64,000 bases of DNA from the NCBI GenBank assembly GCA_007115705.1, contig QXEO01001040.1:358693-422692 (forward strand), given 5' to 3'. The notes beneath the pieces were generated by a model that saw only the letters and a program-made list of their open reading frames with translations, made no database searches and was not told where the DNA came from. The position numbers were made by a program, and so were the translations under genes. Source of the stretch: Dactylis glomerata (Eukaryota; Streptophyta; Magnoliopsida; Poales; Poaceae). Within the stretch, counting starts at the first letter, position 1; each line of letters begins with the position of its first letter. This document shows, piece by piece, positions 24,160 to 33,718 of the stretch.

Positions 24160-26011
24160 TCTATCTATCTATCTACACCAATAAAGCGGCCGTACGTATG
24201 TCGCAGCCGTTTTGCACCTTGGCCCCTCTGAAATCCAAGAATTAATCCGCACTCCTTCTCTCCCACACCCTGCATCTTTCGCTCGATTCCGATTGTGGAT
24301 ACTGGATACTACGGGGACCTCACGCGAGGCGGCGCCGGTCCAGACGACGAGCTGATTGCTATCGAAAGCGAGGCGGCGCTGGAGAGACTGGATTCGCGAG
24401 GAACTCTGGCCGCGGCGGCGCCGAGCGAGCCCGGGCTCATCCCATCGTCCATGGCGCCCGAGTCCTCCTCCGCGAATCCGCAGCTGCTCCAGGGCGGCCT
24501 TTGCGTGGCCCTCCGTTGGCTTTGGCCGGGAAGAAGATGTCGGGACCGTCAGCTAACAAGAGCGCCTCGAAGGCTGCTGCTGCAGTCCTTCATTCTTCTT
24601 GCAGGCCACCCTCCTGTGTGCCCCTTCGCCGGCTGAGACATGGCCGTCCGTGGCTACGGGCGAGCATCAGCCGACGGCAGCAAGGACGAACAGACGAACT
24701 GATGTACGACAAGCCATCAGATGGGAAGCTGCTGTGGTCACTTGTCCACAGGCAGGAGATGCAGCGCCTTCTGGCAGTAAAGGCCAGGGTATCTCGCGCG
24801 GCGTTGCCGGTTCAAAAAATTGCCCCTACAAGCTCGAGCTCCACTCATAACCCTCCAAGAAGAACCACGGCGCCTCCATGGATGCTAGCATCGTGGGCAC
24901 GATAGCAGCTCTGAATCTGGCTGAGCATCAGCATGTACCTCCCTGATCGATGCACCACGCTCTGCAGCTCATGCGCGCGGGTGCGTCGCGGCAGCGGCGC
25001 CTCCTCTCCCCTCCTGTCACGCCGAAGCTGGCCAACTCGTGGTCGCCGTCCCAGTTTTACCTGACCTCGCACACTGCTTGGTTCACGCGACCTCGCGCGT
25101 TGAGGACGACCACGAGTACTCCTCCCGTGCCTGATGCCAACTAGCTGTCTGAGCCGGATGGATTGTTTCCTGGGAACCAACTTCGCCGTATATTCGAGAC
25201 GTCCTGTGGTCGTATGCTGTTTATGCTGCAACATAAGAATCTATGGTCAGGCCTTACTCAGTGTCCAGCTTCGCCGTATATCGTCTAGAGCCATACTTCT
25301 GCAGCTTCGCCGTATTATTCAGTGTCCAGCTTCGTAGGGGAACTGATGCAACCACTATGGTCAGGCCTTGGATTTCTGAATTTATTACCGCAGTACGTAA
25401 GATAGTGTCAGATTCCATGAAAAGCATCTTGACCGTTTCAGTTATATGTTTGGGCTGGAAATACACGGGTTAGTTTTCGTGTTGATTTTTGTGGGTTGCA
25501 GACTGACAAGGTATCCATAATTCACGAGGTCATTGAATATCCGAAGCAACTCCAGCTCCAACCTCCAAGTGCGCAAATGCATTCCTTGATGATAAAGATA
25601 TTTGATTGATCAAAACCGCAAATTTCGAAAGGCCATGATTAACATATATATCATCGTTGACCAAATTAATCGGTTACAAATGTGGATCTTCTGTAAAATT
25701 TATTAGTCATATTTTATTCATAGAACAATATATATACGTCAAAAGAGAGTCACATTTTTTGTGGAGATGTATTAGAGTAAAAAAAATTAAACCTCTGCAA
25801 GCAATAAAGTCCACTTGAAGTTGAATCTTGTGGATATATGTGCATATCTTCAGTAAACAACTTATTCGGGGGGCTAGGAGGCGAGCCAAGCATGTTTTAC
25901 GACATCTTTTGATACATTTTTGTATTTAAATATAGAAAAAATCTAAATGTCTAGCTAAAATCATGTGATAAGCAACTGTTCTAGCCGTAGCAAAGCACGG
26001 GTATTGTGCTA
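24160..26011 (+). mobile_element. Candidate Helitron with captured GC-rich sequence
   Basis: The proposed 5' end is TC at 24160, inside (CTAT)n, followed by ACACCAATAAAGCGGCC. The proposed 3' end near 26011 reads GCCGTAGCAAAGCACGGG, then TATTGTGCTA, resembling Helitron 3' ends but without a clean CTAG. Between them lies a GC-rich block (24290-25140) that looks like captured exon or leader sequence. It has plus-strand frames at 24295-24636 and 24501-24905 and no recognised domain. The last 700 bp are AT-rich. No Rep/helicase gene is present, so it would be non-autonomous. Confidence 0.4.
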
Positions 26012-26221
26012 TATAGAATAAATTGTATAAATAATAAGTGAAAAAATAATTCCCAAGAAAAATGTGAGTCTATAAACAACAAAATAGTTTACAGTAAAAG
26101 CTTACACAAATTGCCTAAGCCTTCTATGATGTCTAAACATCCAATGATCTTTAATACGATATGCCAAGTACATGAAAGCAAGTGCATGAGCATATATAAG
26201 ATGCACCATCTAACAATAATA

Positions 26222-26324
26222 CTTCCTCCAACCCATATTACTCTTCATTAATATTAATGTATCTAGACACATTTAAGTGGTAGATATATCCGTATTAGTG
26301 AAAAGTAAAATGGGTCGGAGGGAG
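26222..26324. mobile_element. Stowaway (Tc1/Mariner) MITE
   Basis: A 103-bp element bounded by TA on both sides (26220-26221 and 26325-26326). The left end CTTCCTCCAACCCATATTAC pairs with the right end AAATGGGTCGGAGGGAG read in reverse complement. This is the standard grass Stowaway terminus (CTCCCTCCGTCCC type). Too short to encode anything. Confidence 0.85.
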
Positions 26325-26417
26325 TAACTTTTTTTTTAACATGGAACACAGATATTCCATTACGACACGGCTAAATCGCCGGATACCAATGACTACAAAG
26401 TCATTCACCTCCGTCAC

Positions 26418-27023
26418 TCAGATAGCATAGTGTCCATAGACAGCACCAGTTCCCAGCGAAGCAAGGGCGTGAGCAAGTTTATTACAAATACAAAGACTGT
26501 GAATAATCTCTGTCTCAATAAAATTGACATCTAAGAGATACTTTATTTGCCTGAACTTAATGCCTAACAGTGGTAGATCCATCTCGCCATTCATCATTGC
26601 TTGTTTCAAAGTCATGCAATCCGTTGCAAAGATCAAACATCCAATACCCATCTGGTCAGCCAGGAGCACAACTTGATGTAGAGCTTCTGTTTCTGCCTGC
26701 AGCGCTGACGCACATGCATTCAAGGATCCCGCAGCCGCGCAGACAATGTCTCCAACAGAATCACGCCCGATAAGGCCCCACCCTCCCTTCATAGTTCTTT
26801 CAGCAAAAGCACCATCAAGGTTGAACATGATGAAATCCTGGGGATGTGGTTGACATTTTTTTTCCACAGTTGATGGTGTCATTGACTTTGCTATGAATTC
26901 TGCCCATTCTTGCCCATGTCTCCTGATAGAAAACTGAAGCTCATCTTTGGTACGTCGTCGAGTATCGTGCCTTTCATTATTTCTCTCTTGCCACCAGTAC
27001 CAAAGCAGCGCAATCACAACCAT
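26418..27023 (-). pseudogene. LINE RNase H-like domain (RVT_3 type)
   Basis: This frame encodes about 200 residues. Motifs in order are LLWYWWQERNNERHD (linker typical of plant LINEs), MFNLDGAF with the first catalytic Asp, GGWGLIGRD, ALQAETEAL with the catalytic Glu, FATDC with the second Asp, and CNKLAHALASLG near the end. This is the RNase H-like module at the C-terminus of plant L1-type LINEs, which acts on the RNA-DNA hybrid in reverse transcription. The frame is open upstream to about 27060 and then meets stops, so it is separated from the zinc-finger part. The stop at 26418 leaves roughly 80 bp before the poly(A). Confidence 0.85.
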
Positions 27024-27085
27024 CTTGCATTCTATAGAGAGAGAAACGATAGACTGCAGAAGTTCAAAAGGGGATCAACATTCTG

Positions 27086-27235
27086 TTAATCAAACCCGAA
27101 TGTCCTCTAGCAGCAACGCTCTCCAAATGGTCTTGACACTCTTGTACTCAAGGAAGAGATGGCCACCATCTTCAAAGAATCGATGATAGATCGCACATCG
27201 GGTATCAAGCTCCACTCCTCTTCTAGCTATATTCA
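27086..27235 (-). pseudogene. LINE zf-RVT domain fragment
   Basis: The minus-strand frame reads NIARRGVELDTRCAIYHRFF, then EDGGHLFLEYKSV and IWRALLLEDIR. This matches the zinc-binding module between reverse transcriptase and RNase H in plant LINEs (usual form RRGVELDTRCPVCHR...DGGHLFFKC). The second and third cysteines are replaced by tyrosine, so zinc binding is lost. Stops follow before the RNase H frame. Confidence 0.75.
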
Positions 27236-28250
27236 TGTACATCAGGTGACTGTTATGGGCCAAGCGCAAGCTTCATAGACCTGCAATATACCATTTACCA
27301 TTGTTGCACTCTCGGCATTTGCCTCCATCAACACAAGAGAGTCATCAGCAATAACTTAAGGACACATCTAGTAAACGATACCTGCAGTGTAACTGGAAAC
27401 CAAAGAGTAGGCAAGAAATCAACTCTGACCCAAAAAGATAATGTCCATCAGGACACTTTTTATGGAGATGCACAAACAAGGAATGCTCAGCTTATGAAAT
27501 ACAGAGTTATCCATATTAAGTCAAGCATATCTCTCTGTAAAGAGCTATTCCAAATAGGAGTGGATAAATGGATACTATAGTCTAGAGACATTGTATAGAA
27601 CGTAAACACCTGCACTTCAGATCACCTTACTTTATTATAATTGAGAGATTTCCATGCTTTTGAGTTATCCTATATCAAGTTATCAACTGATTATCTTAAG
27701 ACATTGAGCGGTTAATATCATTTTGTATCAACTTTGATGCTCAATTTACCTTTATACACAGCTACGCTTTTCAAGATCTTAAAGTATAATTTTTTGAAGG
27801 TCTAGTATGGCAAATATAATCTGGATAACTATTCCTTTCATGCTACAAGATACAATAAATCTAAACTACTATGCAGAACAATTTAATAGAGCACATCTAA
27901 AATTATCAATATGCAAAGATGAATAAACCAGAGAAGATGAAGTTCAAGACGCTAACAATGTAGCATGTACCTTCTAGCGCTGTCACTGCCAATGACCCAA
28001 ACTTAAAGCCGAAAAGACGCCTATTGGGGTAACTGCTGTCATAGAAGATGGAGTAGTTCGTATGTCAAGAATCAGTACCACAATGACGGCGACAACTGCT
28101 GCTTCCTCTCTCTTGCTCCATATATAGTGCAAGGTACAACTCCGGGATCGCAAGTGCAAGATCAAGTTATCATCAAATCAATACCAGATCAACTATGACT
28201 GAGATCATTTATACCTGCTGCAAATTACAGCCAACATTATCACAAAATAG
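27236..28250. other. Unassigned intergenic sequence
   Basis: AT-rich, with only short frames. I see no recognised gene, element end or tandem repeat. Confidence 0.4.
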
Positions 28251-28251
28251 T

Positions 28252-28280
28252 ACTCCCTTCGTCCACTTTTATAAGTCGCG
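28252..28280 (+). mobile_element. Possible half Stowaway terminus
   Basis: TA followed by CTCCCTTCGTCCACTTTTAT resembles a Stowaway left end. I found no matching right end downstream, so this is a solo or eroded terminus. Confidence 0.3.
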
Positions 28281-30238
28281 AAGCAGATTTCCGACAGCCC
28301 CAAAACATCCGGTAAAGGATGGAAGTTCCCCTGATCGATTTAGATCGATATTTCAATTAAGAATAGATGTGACAACACCTACCTCTCCGGTCCAGCGCGG
28401 CTTTCTCCCAATCGCGAGCGCCGCACCTCCCTTCGAGGCGGCCGACCCCAGCAGCAGCTGGGCACGTCGCACCTCCTGGCAACAGCTGGCCACCGGTTCC
28501 CAGCATAAGCAGCAGCACATTCACGCATGCCCAGCACCTCCATGAACTAAAGGGTTACATTGCGCCAAGCACAAATTTAGTTACATTGCGTCAAGCGCAT
28601 AAAAAGGGTTGAAGGAGGAGAAATTATGTTCTAAAGTCAAAACTATGCAACCGTGATTCAGAAAGAACAATGAACTTGAGCATACAATATATGGACCTGT
28701 AGCAACAAACTAATAAATCTTTAACAATGAACTTGGCTATGTACTTCCACTGTATGGTAATATTGTTTGAAACGAAATTAAGCTTCTAGTATGAAAAACA
28801 GGATAGTGCAAAGTAATCAAGATTCAGACCACATAAGACAATATGAAAAAAACCTTTGCAAACCTTGACAAGCCCAGTTCACTCAAAATGATAGTATGTC
28901 TGAAAAAGACAAATAATAGCAAGATAGTGGTAATGTCATCAGCTAGCTTGAACAGTTCATAATTAAGAGATGTTGGCAAATTCATGGCATCAGCTAACTT
29001 GAGATGGAAAAAAATATGTTCCTCCTACTGCATACTACATGTAAGGTAATTGATACCCCGAAAAACTAATATCATGGCATGAATGAAATACTGGTCAAAT
29101 TACAAAAACTAATGAGAGACTACAAGAGAGACAATGAACCTCGACTGAACACTCAAGTCAGACGAATATATAAGTATTTTAGCTTCATCAACATAGAACC
29201 ACACATATTGCATGATCAGATACCCTGCTTACACTACATCATTGAACTACAACCTTAATCAAAAGTAATGCATGTATAGGACGAAGGCACTCACCAGATC
29301 TAAAGAACTCGAGAAAGATCATGATAAGGTCGATTCTTCCAAAGAAAACAATGAAATTACTAATACATAGAAAATTTAATTAAGTTTTCCATTTATATTT
29401 GATAGCATTCAAAATACCAAAATAATATGGGAGTTGCGATTACTCGACATTGCAAAAGAATATGGGCTGCCAGAATTTATGTCCTGAAGAAATTAAGCAT
29501 GCAAGAGATTTGTTAGGTCTATTTGGGGCAACTATCTTCGATCTCTCATCTTTATATAATAAATGCATTCAGGTAAGCACTACATTACACAAACGGTGGA
29601 GAATGTATGCACAACAAGTATTACTTCTAGGTGTTCTCATGTCCTGGCGAAAGAACAAAACAACTTAATATCAAGGAAAAACTTGCAGAATGAGGACTGA
29701 TTGTGATTTTGAAAGCATCTATATCTCCTTGTCCTTATGAAATTTTAGCAACAGAATGATAAGAAAATCTAAAGAACAACTTTTGAGCACAACCTGCATC
29801 GGTTTACCTTCTTTTCTACTGGAGAATGCCATCACTGTCAAAATATGTTGCATTTTACATGCTACCCCGCAGCAGAATAACCTCATATGTTGCTTATTAA
29901 GGAGCACATTCTACCTTGCCTCATCAATCCCTACATCACAATTGAGAGTTTATTAAAGCATTTAGCGAAGCACTTGCCAGGCACGGAATAAGAAGTCAAC
30001 AAACTGATGGGACTGACTTTGCGCAAACCTCTAGTGCTCCTACATGTAAGGAACAAAGGTATCAAGAAAACAAAATGTGCCAGTAACTTAAATCTGAGAT
30101 TCCACAATGTTTTAGTTAGAATAATTCAACATCCTAATAACCAGACAACCTAAGAACATCACCGAGTCCAACCATCCAAGTTGGCATTGTGTATCATCAA
30201 AATAGTAGCCTGGGAAAAATACTGAATATATACCTGAA
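28281..30238. other. Unassigned intergenic sequence
   Basis: A short GC-rich stretch (28380-28545) lies in otherwise AT-rich DNA. A plus-strand frame at 28195-28545 begins before and runs through it but shows no domain. Nothing else is recognised. Confidence 0.4.
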
Positions 30239-30770
30239 ACTTGAAGGGGGCAGAGTTTCTTTGCTGATGGAGCACCACAACCAGTTGTAGGCATTGGTCC
30301 AGATCTAGTCGCCGATCGTCCTTCTCCTTCCTGCCTAGTCTCGCCAAAGAGGTGCTTTGGCGTGGGTGGCGTCCCTCTGGGAGGCCGTAGATCAGCCTAG
30401 ACATAGGCGATGTCTTCGTCCTTGGCGCAGCTCCTATGACAGTGCCGCAGGTCAAACAATGGAGTGAGAGGAGGGATGGCCAGGGGCGGCGCACTGAGGT
30501 GGGTCGCCGGCTGAGGGATCCATGGAGGCTTGGGGCGGCGACGGCGGCCCAGGAACCCTAGCGGCGGGGGTTCCAGTCCACGATGACGCTCGCCGCTATG
30601 GACGCAAGTTAGGGAGGATGGTCGCGCATGGTATACGACGGAGGCGTCCGGATAGCGGCGCGCAACAGCCGGAGGCAACGGAGGCCGTGGGCCAAGGCAG
30701 GTGGGAGCGGCGGCGGGGTGGTGAAACCTAGGTTTTGAGCCTCGGTCGATCGGGAACGAAAGCATCCTAT
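30239..30770 (-). other. GC-rich exon- or leader-like block
   Basis: This 530-bp GC-rich island has overlapping proline- and arginine-rich frames on both strands (minus 30397-30810, plus 30522-30731). The minus strand starts after a T run at 30773-30782 and reads like a 5' leader (CCTAGGTTTCACCACCC). No domain is recognised. It may be a gene fragment captured by a transposon or a promoter-proximal remnant. Confidence 0.3.
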
Positions 30771-31038
30771 GATTTTTTTTTTCGAAAAGCTGGTAACTTG
30801 GCGGTGGCAAAGAGAGTAATATATCTGGTATTGCAAGGGTAAAATAGGAAGTAAAATATTTTAATCAAAAGTGACTTCACTAAAATCCTATAGTAAAGAA
30901 GATTGTATGCCAGTGTCTAAAACTTTGTCTCCCTTGCGCTACCATCTGGACCTGCCAAACACGTGCCCCGCCAAACACAAATTTACTGACGGGAAATACC
31001 ATGACAGTGGCCCCATATGAAAACTTCAGTTAATCCAC

Positions 31039-31310
31039 ATGGAGAAAGTAATTCTCTTATGTTGGGGCTTCCCTTTCACTCGGCAAGTGTGGAATATTGT
31101 TAGAATTTGGAGCATTGTTCTGGTGACCACGGCGGCCATGGCTCCTGAGGTCACTATTAACAGGTGGTGGGATGATCTGATATCTTGCCCTGCCAAAGGA
31201 TGTATAGTTGTGGGCAAACCTATTTATAATTTTTGTTAGTTTTGGGGATCTTTGTACTGCTGTTAATAATTTGTATTAATAGATCGGTGGAATTTCGCCA
31301 AAAGAAAAAT
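31039..31310 (+). pseudogene. LINE zf-RVT and 3' end fragment
   Basis: The plus-strand frame contains FPFTRQVWNIV followed by INRWWDDL, the signature of the zinc-finger region of plant LINE reverse transcriptases (PFARQVW...WW). A T-rich 3' tail then includes TTTGTACTGCTGTTAATAAT, seen at LINE 3' ends. It is much degraded and lacks the RNase H domain. It is opposite in orientation to the LINE at 26329-27235, so it is a separate insertion. Confidence 0.5.
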
Positions 31311-31525
31311 ATGCTCGTCTACACCATGAAATGTGGGTATTTTGAAAGAGCCAAACAAGTTGCAACTGCGCTGAACCGGACAATTGCCGCACTTAAGGCC
31401 TAGTCTGCCTCTGTCCCATTGAAGTTCTCTATCAAGCTCGTCGTCCAGCTCATCGATGCCCAACACCACACCACGTATTCCACCACTCCGGACCTTACGA
31501 GCAATTCCCCGACACACCATCATCT
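31311..31525. other. Left flank of the Harbinger-like element
   Basis: A minus-strand frame (31263-31523, 86 residues) with an acidic stretch GIDELDDELDREL ends here. It shows no recognised domain. Without the TE insertions this sequence would continue at 49432. Confidence 0.35.
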
Positions 31526-31819
31526 TTAGAACATCTCCAGCCGTTGGGGCTTCCTAGACCAAAATTCAGCGCTATTTAGCGTCGGATGGATGTAAAATTT
31601 GGTCTTGGGAGACCCATTTTCCCAGCGGCGAGTTTAGGGGAAAAGTCAAATTCAAATATAAACACACGAAAAACGTTCAAACGTAGGCAAAATTTAGAGA
31701 TATTTAATATATATAGGCGAGTTCTTACATATATAGACCGAATTCGTAATATATTTGAATTCGGCCAGAGGCAAATATAAACTAAACTAAAAACACGACG
31801 TTCTACATGCACAAATGGC

Positions 31820-32299
31820 GCCGTGTAGTTGTCGCCGCCGTCGTCGCTGGAGTCGCCGTCGTCGTCCTGCGGTGGCGGTGCCTGCTGGCTGCTCTAGCCG
31901 GGGGTCCAACGGCTTGACCCCTGTCTAGCGTCGCCGAAGCGTGGCGGTGTCGGCCGGTACCAGTCGTCGTCGCTGGAATCCTCCAGCTTGACGACCGGCG
32001 CGCCTCTGGCGGGTTGTGTGGCGGCGGCGCCACCGCGCGGCCGCCAAGTCTAGCAGCCGCCGCTGCTGCTCCGCCTGCTCCCTCTCTCAGTCCTGCCTGG
32101 ACCAGGCGAGCGCCGCGTCCATCGGCATGGAGTTCTTGGTGGGGACGAGGTCCTCGAGGGACTTCACGATCGCCTCGCAGAGCGCCGCGTCCTCGGCCCG
32201 CGCGGCATCCGCGGCGGCGAGCTCAGATGCAGCTGCGGCCGCTGCGTCCTCCTTCCTCAGCTTCCGCTTGCGGCTACACGTCGGTGGCGACGAGGTGCG
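31820..32299 (-). pseudogene. GC-rich gene of the Harbinger-like element, 3' part
   Basis: The minus-strand frame from 32299 reads SRKRKLRKEDAAAAAASELA, then AADAARAEDAAL, SLEDLVPTKN, MDAALAWSRQD, then a TGA stop at 32087-32089 where the family has Trp, followed by EREQAEQQRRLLDLAAAR. A further frame shift leads to an acidic, Ser-Asp-rich tail (KLEDSSDDDWYRP). It is the continuation of the gene at 48377-48989, moved 16 kb away by Gypsy B. The alanine-rich and Glu-Gln-rich helical character suggests a structural or DNA-associated protein, but function is unknown. Confidence 0.6.
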
Positions 32300-33703
32300 T
32301 GATGTCTACGCACGCGTCTGTTTTTGTAGACAGTGTTGGGCCTCCAAGTGCAGAGGTTTGTAGAGCAGCAGCAAGTTTCCCTTAAGTGGATCACCCAAGG
32401 TTTATCGAACTCAGGAAGGAGGAGGTCAAAGCTATCCCTCTCAAACAACCCTGCAATTACGATACAGAAAGTCTCTTGCGTCCCCAACACACCCAATACA
32501 CTTGTCAGATGTACAGGTGCACTAGTTTGGCGAAGAGATAGTGAATTACAAGTAGTAGTGATGATTATGAGTAGTAAATGTAATATGAAATAAGTATCAC
32601 TGCGAGAAAACATGTAACAAAACTGAATGTAAACGGTGTGCAATGCATGAAAACAAGGCCTAGGGATCATACTTTCACTAGTAGACACACTCTCAACAAA
32701 TATAACATAATTGAACCAATAGATACTATCATCAATATGCAATTCAAAACAATTCTCCAATGGATAACGAACACTAATCATGCGTAGGGCTACGAAGTAC
32801 TCCTCAAAGTCCGTATTTCCCCAAACTAGATTGTCGCACACTGTCACTGTGAACGCACCAGATGGTTCTAATAAACACCAACAATTCATAGAGACATTAA
32901 CCAAAAAGACACACATGATGCGCACACTGTCACCGTCACACCATGATACAAGGTATCTCCGAAGATAACAATAATAAAGCACGGGAGTAGCATAATATCT
33001 GAATAATAACATCTACCAATTCAACTAGATACAAAGCTCACGATCACATAAAGATCACATCATGGGAGAGAGAGGTGAAGCACATAGCTACCGGTAGAGC
33101 CCTCAGCCCCGGGGGAGAACTACTCTCTCCTCATCATCGAAGGCAGCAACGGCGATGGAGATGGCGGTGAGGTCGATGGAGACGACGGAGACGGTGATGG
33201 AGACCGATGGAGATGGCTCTGGGGGCACTTCCCCATCCCGGCAGGGTGCCGGAATAGAGACTTCTGTCCCCCGAAATTCGTCGGCGGCGACGGCGGAGCT
33301 GCGGAACTATTCTGGGAAAAACGTCGATTCCTTTAGGGTTTTCCGTCGGGAGGCTTCTTATAGGCGAAGGGGCGTCGTCAGGAGTGGACCAGGGGCTGGG
33401 TCGCGCCCCCTGGTGGCGAGGCTGGCCCCTGGCCCCTCTCCGTCTCCTCTTCGGTCTTCTGGAAACTTCGGTAAATAATAGGAGGTTCGGCTTTTGTTTT
33501 GTCCAATTCCGAGAATATTTCTTGTGTAACTTTTCTGAAACACAAAAGTAACAGAAAACAGGGAACTGGCACTGTGGCATCTTGTTAATAGGTTAGTCCC
33601 AGAAAATGCATAAAAGTGCCACGAAGTGTAACAAAACACTAAGCAAATGGTGTAAGAACAAACATGGAGCATCAAAAATTATAGATACGTTTGAGACGTA
33701 TCA
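32300..33703 (-). repeat. 3' LTR of Gypsy B
   Basis: 1404 bp, starting TGATACGTCTCAAACGTATC on the minus strand at 33703 and ending GCGTAGACATCA at 32300. A TATA-like CGCCTATAAGAAG lies at about 33357-33366 (minus). It differs from the 5' LTR by about 60-65 substitutions by eye and lacks a roughly 30-bp block found there. Confidence 0.85.
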
Positions 33704-33704
33704 A

Positions 33705-33718
33705 GCATCCCCAAGCTT
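33705..33718 (-). other. Polypurine tract of Gypsy B, with two internal copies
   Basis: Minus-strand AAGCTTGGGGATGC one base from the 3' LTR. The same 14-mer recurs at 35565-35578 and 35619-35632, in the same two relative places as in Gypsy A. Confidence 0.7.

Larger units (their letters stand above)
26329..27235 (-). mobile_element. 5'-truncated LINE, 3' end
   Basis: On the minus strand the element carries a zinc-finger domain (zf-RVT type), an RNase H domain, a short 3' untranslated region and a poly(A) tail (T run at 26329-26337). Reverse transcriptase and endonuclease are absent, as in the frequent 5' truncation of non-LTR elements. The tail lies three bases from a Stowaway MITE. Confidence 0.8.

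Noticed and set aside
24160..24177. (CTAT)n microsatellite as an independent feature.
   Set aside because: Only about four units; better read as part of the proposed Helitron start.
30397..30810. 137-residue minus-strand proline-rich frame as a gene.
   Set aside because: Low-complexity GC-rich frame overlapping plus-strand frames, no domain, and its start lies in a T run; listed only as a GC-rich block.
32257..33012. 251-residue minus-strand frame as a host gene.
   Set aside because: It lies entirely within the 3' LTR of Gypsy B apart from its last codons, and its C-terminal part crosses the LTR border. Reported only as an LTR-embedded open frame.
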